NCBI GenBank assembly: GCA_035575035.1
Contig: DATLYH010000051.1
Coordinates: 1 to 34,505, forward strand
DNA from: DATLYH01 sp035575035
GTDB lineage: Bacteria; Planctomycetota; Planctomycetia; Gemmatales; Gemmataceae
DNA length: 34,505 nt
Direction: 5' to 3'
Shown: positions 8,078 through 16,636 of the stretch, piece by piece
Numbering within the stretch: position 1 is the first letter of the stretch
Layout: each line of letters starts with the position of its first letter
The notes under the pieces: generated by a model
Seen by the model: the letters and a program-made list of their open reading frames with translations, nothing else
Told to the model about the DNA's origin: nothing
The model's database searches: none
Made by a program: the position numbers and the translations under genes

Positions 8078-8100
8078 GGCACCGGCTGTCAGCCGGTGCC
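8078..8100. repeat. Perfect palindromic repeat, copy 1
   Basis: GGCACCGGCT (8078-8087) and AGCCGGTGCC (8091-8100) form an exact 10-base stem around GTC. A second copy, 21 of 23 bases identical, follows at 8168-8190. The similar strings GAAAAGCCTTGTC and GGAAAGCCCTGTC also follow each copy, so the duplicated unit is longer than the hairpin. Confidence 0.75.
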
Positions 8101-8167
8101 ACCGGTGAAAAGCCTTGTCGGCCCAAACCGGCGTCATTATCCTCGGAAGGATGGGAGCGCTGACAGT

Positions 8168-8190
8168 GGCAGCGGCTGTCAGCTGGTGCC
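8168..8190. repeat. Imperfect palindromic repeat, copy 2
   Basis: This is the second copy of the hairpin at 8078-8100, with two substitutions that weaken the stem. It ends 53 bases before the start of the large WD40 gene. The 7965-8243 gap otherwise separates two divergent genes and should hold both their promoters; I could not identify convincing boxes. Confidence 0.65.
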
Positions 8191-8243
8191 ACTTCACCTG
8201 ACCTGTCCCAGCGGAAAGCCCTGTCTTCCCGGTTGAGGAACTA

Positions 8244-11200
8244 ATGAGGACCCGTCTCTCCTTCGCCGCCGTGTTCCTGTTGCTGCTCTTGGGGAACGCC
8301 TCCGGCGGCCAGGAAGCACTGGTCACACCCGGTGAAAAGGAGCCGTTGTTCCGGCTCGATGCCGACGGTCCTACGGCCCGCGTCCTGGCCCTGGCCTTCA
8401 GCCCCGATGGCCAGACCCTCTACGCCGCCGGCACTGACAAGGTGGTGCGGGTCTGGAACCGCGAACCGAAGACCGGTCGGTTCGCCCTCGACCGGGCTGC
8501 CTTCCGGGTGCCGCTCGGCCCCGGGGCCCACGGCGTCATCAACGCTATCGCCGTCTCCGATGATGGCAAGTGGCTGGCGGTCGGCGGCAAGGGGGTCTTC
8601 CGCGGCGCTGCCGGCTTCCGCGAGCCCGGTACGGTCCTCTCCAAACAGATGATGACCGACGCGATGCGTCAGGACGAAGGGATGATCTATGTCTTCGACA
8701 CCCGGACACGGGCCGTCCGCCTGCTCCGCGGGCATCGCGGCCCGGTGCTGGCGCTGGCCTTTCTCCCTTCCCAACCGGGCAAGCCGGCGATGCTGGCCTC
8801 GGCCGCGCGTGACTGGGTTGAGGCGGAGCGCCGGTACATCGGTGGGGCCCGTCTGTGGGACGTGGACCGGGCTGAGTCGGTGGCCGAGCTGCGGGCCGGA
8901 CCCGACCCCGTGGACCCGGCGTCGCAGCAGGTCCGCAAACCGGGGCTCGCTGCCTGGCATATCGGCAAGGGACCAAAGCAGGTTCAGGTCGCCCTGGCCT
9001 GGGAAGATGGCTCGCTCCGCCTGTGGGAAGTCGAGCGCGACCGGGACCAACCGTGGCAGGCGGAGGACGGCAGCAACAACAATACCGCTGTCTTCCTCTC
9101 CGGGCCGCAGAAGCTCCTGACCGCCTCGGTCCGCAAGGACGGCGCCCGGCTCCGGCTGTGGGAGGCCGTCCCTGGCCAGGGGCCGCGCCTTGACCGGCAA
9201 CGGGAGAAGGTCTTCCCTCCCGTGCAGGAAAATCAGACCACCACCTACTTCTACCCGCAGGCGCTGGCCTGTTTCGGCGAGACCGCGGCCGTCGTTGTCC
9301 GCACGTTGACCACGCCGGGCCGGACGACTGAGGATCGGCTGTTCCTGATCGACATCAGCGCCGGCAAGTTTGGCGCCCTCAAGGGGCAGCTGGCGCTGTG
9401 GCGGGGGAGCGGCAGCTTGCCCGTCCTGGCGGCCGACCCACGCGGCCGCTACCTGGCCGTCGCGGGCAACCGGGAACACGAGGTCCGCATCCTTGCCGTC
9501 GAAAAACTCCTTCAGCAGCAGCCGGTCGTCGAGTTGCAGTCTCCCTTGCGCAGCACCGGCACTGTCTTCCGTGATGCAGCCCTGGTGAAGAAGGGAGCCG
9601 ACTGGGGCGTGCTGCTCAGTGAGAAGGAACGCATCGTCGCCGATAGCAAGGCCCGGGAGCCGCGGGCCGGCGACCTGATCCTCGATCTCAAGGCGCGGGC
9701 CTTGACCGGGACGACGGCCGGCTGGCAAACCAGCGCGGCCGCCCCGGCCAGTTGGAGGGCGGTCATCCGTGACGATAAGGGACAACCGCCGCAGCGGCTG
9801 GTCACCATTTCCCAGGGCGACAAGCAGGTCAGCCAGGTCCGGCTCCAGCCGCAGCAGCTGGTGACCGGCCTCGCCCTGCTCCCCCCCGGGCCGTTCGCTG
9901 AACCGTTGCTGGCCCTGGCCCTGATGGAATTGGGCGAACCGCTGGTCTACCTGTACAACGCCCGCACCGGCCAGCTCGTCCGTCACCTCCAGGGCCATGT
10001 CGATGCTGTCCATGCTCTGAACTTCGCCGCTGATGGCAAGCTCCTGGTCACGGCCTCCGGCGACCAGACCGTCTGTGTCTGGAGCCTGGACGATCTTGAT
10101 AAGGTCCTCGGCCGGCGCGGCGTCATCCGCGGTTTGCTGGTCCAGGTGGAGAAAGGCGAGGTGGTCGTCCGCCGGGCGGATGCCGACGACCTCGACCCGG
10201 CCAACCGAGACAAACTGGCCGTCGGCGAGGTGATCGAAGGGCTGGCCGAGGGGAAAGGGGCGTTCACGTCGCTACGGGCCTTCTACGATGCTGTCGGTCT
10301 GACGCGGCCCGGTCAGAAGGCGGCCCTGCGTGTCCGCGATGCCAAGGGGCAACGCCGCACCGTCGAGCTGCTGACCGACCAGGCCGTGGACGAGCGCAAG
10401 CCGCTGCTGTCGCTGTTCGTGACGCGGGCAGATCGGCCAGGGGATCGGAAGTGGCTGGGGTGGAGCCCGCTGGGCTACTACGATGCCAGCGACGCCGGGG
10501 CGGACCGCTACTTCGGCTGGCATTTTCACACCGGCCGGCCCGAGGCCCCTACTCGCTTCGCCGGCGCCGACGAGTACCGCAAGGATCACTACCGCCCGGG
10601 CATCCTCGCCCACCTGGTCGAACAGCGCGGCCTGGGTGAGGCCCTTGACTCGTGGAAGAAGGCCCAGCCCAAACTGCCGCCGCCGCAGATCGGACTGCGC
10701 CTCCTGGACAGCGAGCAGCAACCGATCCTGCCCGACGGCCAGGGGCAGTTTCTCCTCCAGCGGCCCACAGCGACGCTCCAATTGGTGCTGCTCAATAACT
10801 TCCCGCCCCAGGCCATCGACCAGGCCTTCTGGCAGCTGCCCGGCGACAAGGAGCCGCGCCCCTTTGATCACCGGGTCGGGCGGGAGTTCCTGGCCGACCT
10901 GTCCCAGATCGCCTGGCGACGCGGCCTGACCCGCATCCAGGTGGTCCTGCGCACCAACGAGTTCGAGCCCCAGTCCTTCGCCGAGCAGCTGACCGTGCGC
11001 TACCAGCCGCCGCCCCCTGCGCCGGAGTGGAAACTCACCGGTCCTCTGGAAGTGAAGCGGAGGGCCTTCACCGTCGAGGCAGCCGCCAAGCCGGGCATGG
11101 CCGGACAGGAGTTCACGCTCCGCCTGGAGCACCGTCCCACGGGCAAGCCCGCCCGCGTCCGGGACCTGGGGCCCCGAGAGAAGGTCAATGAGACGATCGA

Positions 11201-13649
11201 CCTGGAGCCCGGGGAGAATACCATCCAGCTGGTCGCAGTCAACAAAGATGCCCTCCGCGGCCATGAGGAGCACGAGACGGCCCGGCTCTCGGTGCAGGTG
11301 ATCTACACGGAAGTGCCGCAGCCGCGCATCATCCTGAAACAGGTGACCCCCCTGGGCGGGGCGTCGGCCGAGCCCCAGCCGATTGTGCCGGGACGGCCGC
11401 TGGTCGTGGACCTGCCCCGGGTGCGCATCGCCGGCCAGATCAGCGCGGCGGACCTCCTCACCCAGGCCGCGTGGGTCCGGGACGGCAAGGCAGCCAGCCT
11501 GTCCCGGTTCGCGGCCGGCAAGGTGAAGGAGTTGGTGATTGACGAGGAAGTGACCCTTTCGCCCGGCCCGCAGACGCTCCACTTCCGGGCCAAGACGGAA
11601 ACCAGCCCGCTGGCCGAGGTCGCCGTGGAACTGGACTATCGGCCGTTGCTGCCTGAGCTGATCCTGGAGCCTCCGGAGAAGCGCATCCTGTACGAGCGCG
11701 AGGACCAGCCCGAGGTCGTGCTCCAGGGGGGATGGAGGCCGCCGCGGGATGCCCAGCCGTTCGAAATCACCGTCCGGGTCAATGACAAGCCGGTGACAGC
11801 CGCCCTCAACGAAGCGGCCCGCACCTGGACGGTCCGGGTGCCGTTGGAGCCGGGCCGCAACGCCATCGGGGTGCGGCTGAGCAACCGCTGGGGCCGGACT
11901 GCCACGTCCGAGGAATTCCTGATGCAGTACCTTCGGCCGCCGCGCGTCATCGGCTGGCAGGGGCCGGCCAAGAGCGATAAGCCGTTCGTCACCCTGGTTG
12001 CGGACGTGGAGTCGCCACTGCCGCTGGTGCGTGACGCGACCCGGGTCGAGGTCAACGGTCGGCTGCTGGCGCCGGAGCAGGTGGAGCTGATGGCCCCGGT
12101 GGCAGGGCAGCCCTGGAAGGTGCGGCTGCGGGACGTGGACCTGAAGGAGGGCCGCAACCTGGTCCGCCTCCGGGTGAGCAATGCCGAGGCCGAATGTCGC
12201 CAACCGGGGGAGTTCACCATCGCCTACGCGCCGGTCAAGCCGCCGCCGGTCCCCGAGGCCGCCATCACCTACCCGGACACGGACCTCAATGTGACCGAGC
12301 CGGAGCTGAATGTCCGCGGCTGGGTCCGCTCGTCCAGCCCACTGCGGAGCGTGGAGTTGGTCCGCGAGGGGGCCGCGCCGGTGCGGCATGCGCTCAAAGT
12401 AGGAGACCTGCGGCCCCTGGGACCCGATGTTTACGAGGTGGCCGCGAAAGTGACGCTGGTGCCGGGTGCCAACCGCTGGCGGCTGCGGGCGGTCAATGAC
12501 GGCGGCGAGCGGTCCACCGGAGTGGTGACGGTGAACTACCTCCACCTGCCGGTCCGCCTGATCGTTGACCGGTTGGTGCCGTGCGACGAGCACGGTCGCG
12601 ACCAGCAAGACCAGGCTATCCTTGCCGAGGCGGGGCCCGGCGGCCGGCCGGTGTTCAAGAAGGTGCCGACCGGCCGGGTCCGGCTCGAGGGCCATGTCCT
12701 CTGGGACCACGACCACGACGAGCAGCTGCGGGGGCTGAACCGGGTACATGTTTATGTCAATGGCTTCCCCCAGTTGTGGGACGACCTGAGACCTTCGCCC
12801 GGCCAGCGGCGCCGCAAGGATTTCCGGGTACACCTGGTGCTCAATCGGGAAGAGAACCAGGTCGAGATTGAGCTGCCCGGACTACGCCAGGAGGCCGCTA
12901 ACCTGGCCCGCCAGTTCACCGTGGGATGCGCCGACCCCCTGAAGGAGCAGCGATTGCACGTGCTGGCCATCAGCACCGCGGAGAGGGATGACGAGAAGTT
13001 GCAAGAGCGGGTGCGGCAAGCGGTGGCGTCGCCGGCCTTCAAGGAGGTCATCACCTACCCGCCGCTGACCGGCCCCTTCACGGCACGCATGGTTTATACG
13101 CAACTCCGAGAGATCAAGGAGAAGATCGAGACCCGAAAGCGGCGCGACCAGCGGGCTGTCGTTCCGTGCAATGATGTGGTGATGGTCTACTTCGAGGGCC
13201 AGGAGCGCATCAGCCCCGAGGGACACCATTTCCTGACCCGGAGGGGACCAGGCATCGCCAATCCGCTGCGAGCCTCCTACCTGATCCCGTTCGATGATCT
13301 GGCCGGGCCGGTTGGCGAGCTGCCGGCCGCGCAAATGCTGCTACTGGACATGGACCGGGTGCCCGCCGGTACGTCTGACTCGGCCGCGTCGGACCAAGAC
13401 CGGCTGGTTCGTCCATCTCAATCCGGTGAGCCGGAGGTGCGGGTCAGTGTGCTGCGTTATGCTCGGGAGGGCCGGTCCGGCGGCGCCGGGTTGCAGCTGA
13501 TCTCCGCCTGGGATGAGGGCCGGTTCCAGGGCCGCACCCTTCGCGAGGTCGCCGACTACGTCGTCCGCAAGGCTCAGGCCGTTCAGGCGAGGCCCGACCA
13601 ACTTCTCCCACCGGCCGTGGCGGACCTGGTCGTCGGTGCCAAACCCTGA
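8244..13649 (+). CDS. Giant secreted WD40 / Ig-like protein with a degenerate caspase-like C-terminus
   Basis: 1801 residues with a signal peptide (MRTRLSFAAVFLLLLLG). Residues ~30-620 are WD40 repeats (VLALAFSPDGQTLYAAGTDK, and later AVHALNFAADGKLLVTASGD). Residues ~630-720 look PDZ-like (GLLVQVEKGEVVVRR, VGEVIEGLAEG). Near 735-790 comes WLGWSPLGYYDASDAGADR with FGWHFHTGRPEAP, a linker typical of WD40-caspase (peptidase C14) proteins. Residues ~820-1480 are repeated Ig-like beta domains. The last ~230 residues follow the caspase layout: LHVLAIS, NDVVMVYFEGQE, QMLLLDMDRV. The catalytic positions are changed: GHG is GQE at 1652-1654, and the DxCHSG segment reads DMDRVP from 1702. It is probably an exported scaffold rather than a protease. 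TGAGGA precedes the ATG. A candidate terminator follows at 13679. Confidence 0.88.
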   Translation: MRTRLSFAAVFLLLLLGNASGGQEALVTPGEKEPLFRLDADGPTARVLALAFSPDGQTLYAAGTDKVVRVWNREPKTGRFALDRAAFRVPLGPGAHGVINAIAVSDDGKWLAVGGKGVFRGAAGFREPGTVLSKQMMTDAMRQDEGMIYVFDTRTRAVRLLRGHRGPVLALAFLPSQPGKPAMLASAARDWVEAERRYIGGARLWDVDRAESVAELRAGPDPVDPASQQVRKPGLAAWHIGKGPKQVQVALAWEDGSLRLWEVERDRDQPWQAEDGSNNNTAVFLSGPQKLLTASVRKDGARLRLWEAVPGQGPRLDRQREKVFPPVQENQTTTYFYPQALACFGETAAVVVRTLTTPGRTTEDRLFLIDISAGKFGALKGQLALWRGSGSLPVLAADPRGRYLAVAGNREHEVRILAVEKLLQQQPVVELQSPLRSTGTVFRDAALVKKGADWGVLLSEKERIVADSKAREPRAGDLILDLKARALTGTTAGWQTSAAAPASWRAVIRDDKGQPPQRLVTISQGDKQVSQVRLQPQQLVTGLALLPPGPFAEPLLALALMELGEPLVYLYNARTGQLVRHLQGHVDAVHALNFAADGKLLVTASGDQTVCVWSLDDLDKVLGRRGVIRGLLVQVEKGEVVVRRADADDLDPANRDKLAVGEVIEGLAEGKGAFTSLRAFYDAVGLTRPGQKAALRVRDAKGQRRTVELLTDQAVDERKPLLSLFVTRADRPGDRKWLGWSPLGYYDASDAGADRYFGWHFHTGRPEAPTRFAGADEYRKDHYRPGILAHLVEQRGLGEALDSWKKAQPKLPPPQIGLRLLDSEQQPILPDGQGQFLLQRPTATLQLVLLNNFPPQAIDQAFWQLPGDKEPRPFDHRVGREFLADLSQIAWRRGLTRIQVVLRTNEFEPQSFAEQLTVRYQPPPPAPEWKLTGPLEVKRRAFTVEAAAKPGMAGQEFTLRLEHRPTGKPARVRDLGPREKVNETIDLEPGENTIQLVAVNKDALRGHEEHETARLSVQVIYTEVPQPRIILKQVTPLGGASAEPQPIVPGRPLVVDLPRVRIAGQISAADLLTQAAWVRDGKAASLSRFAAGKVKELVIDEEVTLSPGPQTLHFRAKTETSPLAEVAVELDYRPLLPELILEPPEKRILYEREDQPEVVLQGGWRPPRDAQPFEITVRVNDKPVTAALNEAARTWTVRVPLEPGRNAIGVRLSNRWGRTATSEEFLMQYLRPPRVIGWQGPAKSDKPFVTLVADVESPLPLVRDATRVEVNGRLLAPEQVELMAPVAGQPWKVRLRDVDLKEGRNLVRLRVSNAEAECRQPGEFTIAYAPVKPPPVPEAAITYPDTDLNVTEPELNVRGWVRSSSPLRSVELVREGAAPVRHALKVGDLRPLGPDVYEVAAKVTLVPGANRWRLRAVNDGGERSTGVVTVNYLHLPVRLIVDRLVPCDEHGRDQQDQAILAEAGPGGRPVFKKVPTGRVRLEGHVLWDHDHDEQLRGLNRVHVYVNGFPQLWDDLRPSPGQRRRKDFRVHLVLNREENQVEIELPGLRQEAANLARQFTVGCADPLKEQRLHVLAISTAERDDEKLQERVRQAVASPAFKEVITYPPLTGPFTARMVYTQLREIKEKIETRKRRDQRAVVPCNDVVMVYFEGQERISPEGHHFLTRRGPGIANPLRASYLIPFDDLAGPVGELPAAQMLLLDMDRVPAGTSDSAASDQDRLVRPSQSGEPEVRVSVLRYAREGRSGGAGLQLISAWDEGRFQGRTLREVADYVVRKAQAVQARPDQLLPPAVADLVVGAKP

Positions 13650-13678
13650 GCCGCCTCACACCGCAGCAGGCATCCTTC

Positions 13679-13705
13679 GTATGCCGTCCGCGGTGGACGA
13701 CATAC
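13679..13705 (+). terminator. Candidate terminator of the giant WD40 gene
   Basis: GTATGCCGTCC (13679-13689) and GGACGACATAC (13695-13705) pair at 10 of 11 positions around a 5-base loop, 29 bases after the stop. A T-rich stretch (TCTGTTATTCTCG, then TTTCTTT) follows but is not a compact T tract, so intrinsic termination is plausible rather than certain. Confidence 0.4.
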
Positions 13706-13906
13706 TCCGCGTATCTGTTATTCTCGTCGTTTCTTTCCCAGAGCGCGCAACCGGACCGCGCCCCTGCGCCGGGACGCCCACACCGCGGCCGGCCTGTTAT
13801 TCCTGACGGCCTGGCCCAGCGGGCTGTCGATAAACCACAGGGGGAATTGAGCTGCCACCCCGGACGGGTGGGTCGGGATCTTAAGCGAGTTCTCAAGGAG
13901 GAGAAC

Positions 13907-15160
13907 ATGCGCCACGCCCTTGGCATGTCCGGCCCTTACCGGGCCGTGCTTCTTGTCGCGGTCGGTCTGGTTTGCAGCGGCCGACCGGCCCTTGGGCAGT
14001 ATCATCCGCACGGCCCCACCGTCCCCTGCCCGCCGGTTCAACCGGCCCCCTGCCCGGTTCCGGCCCCGCCGCCTGCGCCCCGGCCGCCCACCGAGAAAGA
14101 GAAGGAGCCCGCGCGGCCGCCCGAGCCCCGTCCCGAGGAACCGGTGGCGCAGCCGCCGGTCCCGGAGCAGCCTACCCTGCCGACGGCGGCCGGCGCCGTG
14201 GGGGGAGCCGAGGCCACCGCCTTCATGCTCGGCAACCAGGTACCCCTTACCGGCATCGCCGGCATCGCTTTCCTCAGTCCCGAGGCCGAGGGCCGCCGCG
14301 CCATCATCCCCATCGTCCGTAGCTTCAGCATCGCCGAGAATGAGAGTCCTCAGCCGCGCGATCGGGTCTACTTCACCTTCAACTACTTCAGCGACATCAA
14401 CGAGGACGTCAACGCCCGCCTGGGCAACGTCATCCGCAATCTGCACGCCTTCCGCTACCAGTTCGGCTTCGAGAAGACGGTCCTGAATGGCACCGGCTCG
14501 TTCGGCTTGCGGCTGCCGGTGAACACCCTCAGTGCCGACAGCGACTTCGAGCTGTTCCGAGGGACCGATACGGCCGTCGGCGACCTGACCGCCATTCTGA
14601 AGTATGCCCCGTGGTACAACCGGGACACCGGCGACCTGCTGTCGGTCGGCCTGGCCGTCACTGCTCCGACCGGGCCAGATGCCTTTGCCGGCTCACCGGC
14701 CGTGGTGCCGCTGCACAGCACGGTGCTCCTCCCTTACCTGGGCTACATCCTCAACGCCGAGCGCTGGTACATCCACGGCTTCTCGTCGGTCAGCGCGCCG
14801 ACCAACTCCGATGACGTGACTCTCCTGCTCAATGACGTGGGTATCGGCTACTGGCTGCTGCGCGATCGCAGCGGCTGCCGACGGCTGACGGCCGTCATCC
14901 CGACTTTCGAGGTACACGTGGGCACGCCGCTGAACCACCGCGGGGCGCTGGACTTCGGCGACCCGGCCGGCACGCCCGACTGGGTGGACCTGACGGGTGG
15001 GATCACGCTGGAGTGGGCCGGGACCGCAACGTTCGCGGTGGGGTTCGTGACGCCGGTCACCGGCCCCAAGGCATACGAGTGGGAAGTGCTGGCCCAGGTC
15101 AACGTCCGCTTTGGCCGCAGCCGGATGGCAGCGGCGCCCGCCGGCCTTCTGGGGGATTGA
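13907..15160 (+). CDS. Secreted proline-rich, probable outer-membrane beta-barrel protein
   Basis: 417 residues starting at an ATG with a perfect AAGGAGG five bases before it (13895-13901). The signal peptide spans about residues 1-33 (VLLVAVGLVCSGRPALG-Q). A proline-rich linker of about 70 residues follows (PCPVPAPPPAPRPPTEKEKE). The rest alternates aromatic and small residues in strand-like runs: RVYFTFNYFSDINE, HAFRYQFGFEKTVL, LLSVGLAVTAPTGPD, YIHGFSSVSAPTNSDDV, and a final VLAQVNVRFGRSR. This pattern suggests a transporter- or porin-like barrel in the outer membrane. No ligand can be inferred. It could be transcribed alone, because a hairpin lies before it and the next gene is convergent. 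Confidence 0.72.
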   Translation: MRHALGMSGPYRAVLLVAVGLVCSGRPALGQYHPHGPTVPCPPVQPAPCPVPAPPPAPRPPTEKEKEPARPPEPRPEEPVAQPPVPEQPTLPTAAGAVGGAEATAFMLGNQVPLTGIAGIAFLSPEAEGRRAIIPIVRSFSIAENESPQPRDRVYFTFNYFSDINEDVNARLGNVIRNLHAFRYQFGFEKTVLNGTGSFGLRLPVNTLSADSDFELFRGTDTAVGDLTAILKYAPWYNRDTGDLLSVGLAVTAPTGPDAFAGSPAVVPLHSTVLLPYLGYILNAERWYIHGFSSVSAPTNSDDVTLLLNDVGIGYWLLRDRSGCRRLTAVIPTFEVHVGTPLNHRGALDFGDPAGTPDWVDLTGGITLEWAGTATFAVGFVTPVTGPKAYEWEVLAQVNVRFGRSRMAAAPAGLLGD

Positions 15161-15214
15161 GAGCGAGGTCCTCCAGGCGAAGGCCGGCCCTTGTAGTCCG
15201 CGCAAACGGTACCC

Positions 15215-16048
15215 TTATTTCGGGAGCAGCCGGAGGATGTTGCCCGCCAGGACTTTTTCCTCTTCTTCCCGGGGCAGCTTCAGCAACCGGACCTTGTACA
15301 ACTCTACCCGCGGATCGACCAGCGGGCCGTCAGAGCCGAACAGGAGCTTCTCCGCGGGCAACTCCCGCGCTGCCTGCTCCAGGTAATCGAAGAAGACTAC
15401 CGCAGAAGTCTCCAAGTACAGGTTGGGCAGGACCTTGGCCGCTTCGATCGCCCGCAAGTGTTCGGTCCAATCCCGCGAGGCGAAACTTCCCAGGTGGGCC
15501 AGGATAAAGTTGATCTTGGGGTGCGCCCGCACCACCTCGACCAGGTCGCCGACGCGGGGCGGATGCACCAGGATGGGGATGCGCAGCTCCTCCACCACCT
15601 CGATGATTTCCGGCGTCGGCACCGCATGGAGCTTGAGCCCCTTCAGCCCCAGCTCGCGCACCTCGCGGGTCAGCAGGCCGCGGATCTTCCCCGCCTCGGT
15701 TTGGGGATCATGCTTGGCGAAGCCGATGAACTTGTCGGGGTGCGCGCGGACGTAGCTAGCGATCTCCTCGTTGGCCTTCTCGTAGGTGGTGTTACTGATG
15801 GGGAAGATGACCGACTGGCTGATGCCGGCCTCCGCCGCCCGGCGCAAGATTCGCTCGGGCGCGTTGTACGTGGTCCAGGGGGCGCTCCGCGGGTCGCCCT
15901 TGTCGTAGTTGAGCCCCTTGCCGGCGTGGCAATGGGCATCGATGATCCGGGGTTGGCTCCTCCCGGTCGGGGATGCCTGGAGGGGCCCGGCGGCGAGCGA
16001 AGCCGCAGCCAGCAAGCCCCGCCGGAACAGCTCACGGCGATGCATCAT
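15215..16048 (-). CDS. Tat-exported amidohydrolase (amidohydrolase_2 family)
   Basis: 277 residues with a twin-arginine-type leader (MMHRRELFRRGLLAAASLAA). The metal-dependent TIM-barrel hydrolase begins with IIDAHCHAGKG, whose His39 and His41 are the expected metal ligands. Further conserved points are LKGLKLHA, IPILVHPPRVGD, INFILAHLGSF and the late FGSDGP aspartate. Members hydrolyse or decarboxylate small carboxylated or amide substrates; the substrate here is unknown. The start follows AAGGAGG by five bases (a second ATG follows directly). The gene is convergent with the beta-barrel gene, with a 54-base gap, and divergent from the zinc protein gene. Confidence 0.88.
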   Translation of the reverse strand: MMHRRELFRRGLLAAASLAAGPLQASPTGRSQPRIIDAHCHAGKGLNYDKGDPRSAPWTTYNAPERILRRAAEAGISQSVIFPISNTTYEKANEEIASYVRAHPDKFIGFAKHDPQTEAGKIRGLLTREVRELGLKGLKLHAVPTPEIIEVVEELRIPILVHPPRVGDLVEVVRAHPKINFILAHLGSFASRDWTEHLRAIEAAKVLPNLYLETSAVVFFDYLEQAARELPAEKLLFGSDGPLVDPRVELYKVRLLKLPREEEEKVLAGNILRLLPK

Positions 16049-16139
16049 GGGTTCCTCCTTGACCAACATGGTAGGCGGCGGACCGGCCGTGTCCAAGCCC
16101 ATGTCGGCACGCGGTTGGCAGGCACAGCCCGCGTCAGCC

Positions 16140-16168
16140 TTGCAGTGATTCGCCCCTGCCCTTAAACT
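16140..16168 (+). promoter_or_regulatory. Weak candidate promoter for the ribbon-helix-helix gene
   Basis: TTGCAG (16140-16145) and TAAACT (16163-16168) are separated by 17 bases and lie 42 bases before the ATG. The match to TTGACA/TATAAT is 7 of 12, so this is tentative. Confidence 0.25.
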
Positions 16169-16210
16169 AAGAGCACAGCGATCCCTCTCTCAGCGCACGA
16201 GGGTGCCTCC

Positions 16211-16636
16211 ATGCCACGCAAGTCTCCCAAAACAGCGGTTGTCGCTTTCAAGGTGGAGAAGGAGTTGGCCGACTTGCTGAACAAGCTCCGCAACAAGAGT
16301 GAGTTCATTCGCAAGGCCATCGAGGCACAGCTGGGCGTCGCCTGTCCGCTGTGCAACGGCAAGGGGACCGTGCCACGTGGGGTGCACGACCACTACGCCC
16401 CCCTGTTGACCCGGCAGATCTCGCGGCAATGCGATGGCTGCGGCAACCCGCTGGCGGTGCCGCGCGACCCCGGCGACCTGGACCCGGCCGACCGCGAGCG
16501 GCTGGAGCAATTCTTCCACGGCGGCCCCCTTTACTGCGACGGCTGCTATGACAAGGCCCCCACCTGTGACGAGTGCGAGTGGCACATCGCCCCCGACCGG
16601 GTCGCCGAGCACCGGCGCAAAGCCCACCGCGCTTGA
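16211..16636 (+). CDS. Ribbon-helix-helix-like protein with C-terminal zinc-binding cysteine pairs
   Basis: 141 residues. The N-terminal 42 residues look like a CopG-type ribbon-helix-helix DNA-binding unit: a strand (KTAVVAFKVEKEL) then two helices (LADLLNKLRNKSEFIRKAIEAQL). The rest carries four CxxC pairs (Cys45/48, 74/77, 109/112, 119/122) and His125, 134 and 139, consistent with two zinc sites. Ribbon-helix-helix proteins bind operators as dimers; the zinc part may sense metal or stabilise the fold. The gene overlaps the start region of the PLP decarboxylase, so the two are probably co-expressed and this protein may regulate the pair. GAGGG lies 8-12 bases before the ATG. The role is inferred from motifs alone. 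Confidence 0.72.
   Translation: MPRKSPKTAVVAFKVEKELADLLNKLRNKSEFIRKAIEAQLGVACPLCNGKGTVPRGVHDHYAPLLTRQISRQCDGCGNPLAVPRDPGDLDPADRERLEQFFHGGPLYCDGCYDKAPTCDECEWHIAPDRVAEHRRKAHRA

Noticed and set aside
8241..10013. Long minus-strand open frame opposite the giant WD40 gene
   Set aside because: Antisense shadow; the plus strand carries a signal peptide, WD40 repeats and continuous coding to 13649.
10272..12833. 853-codon minus-strand open frame
   Set aside because: Antisense shadow of the Ig-like part of the giant protein; the composition is low-information and no motif was seen.
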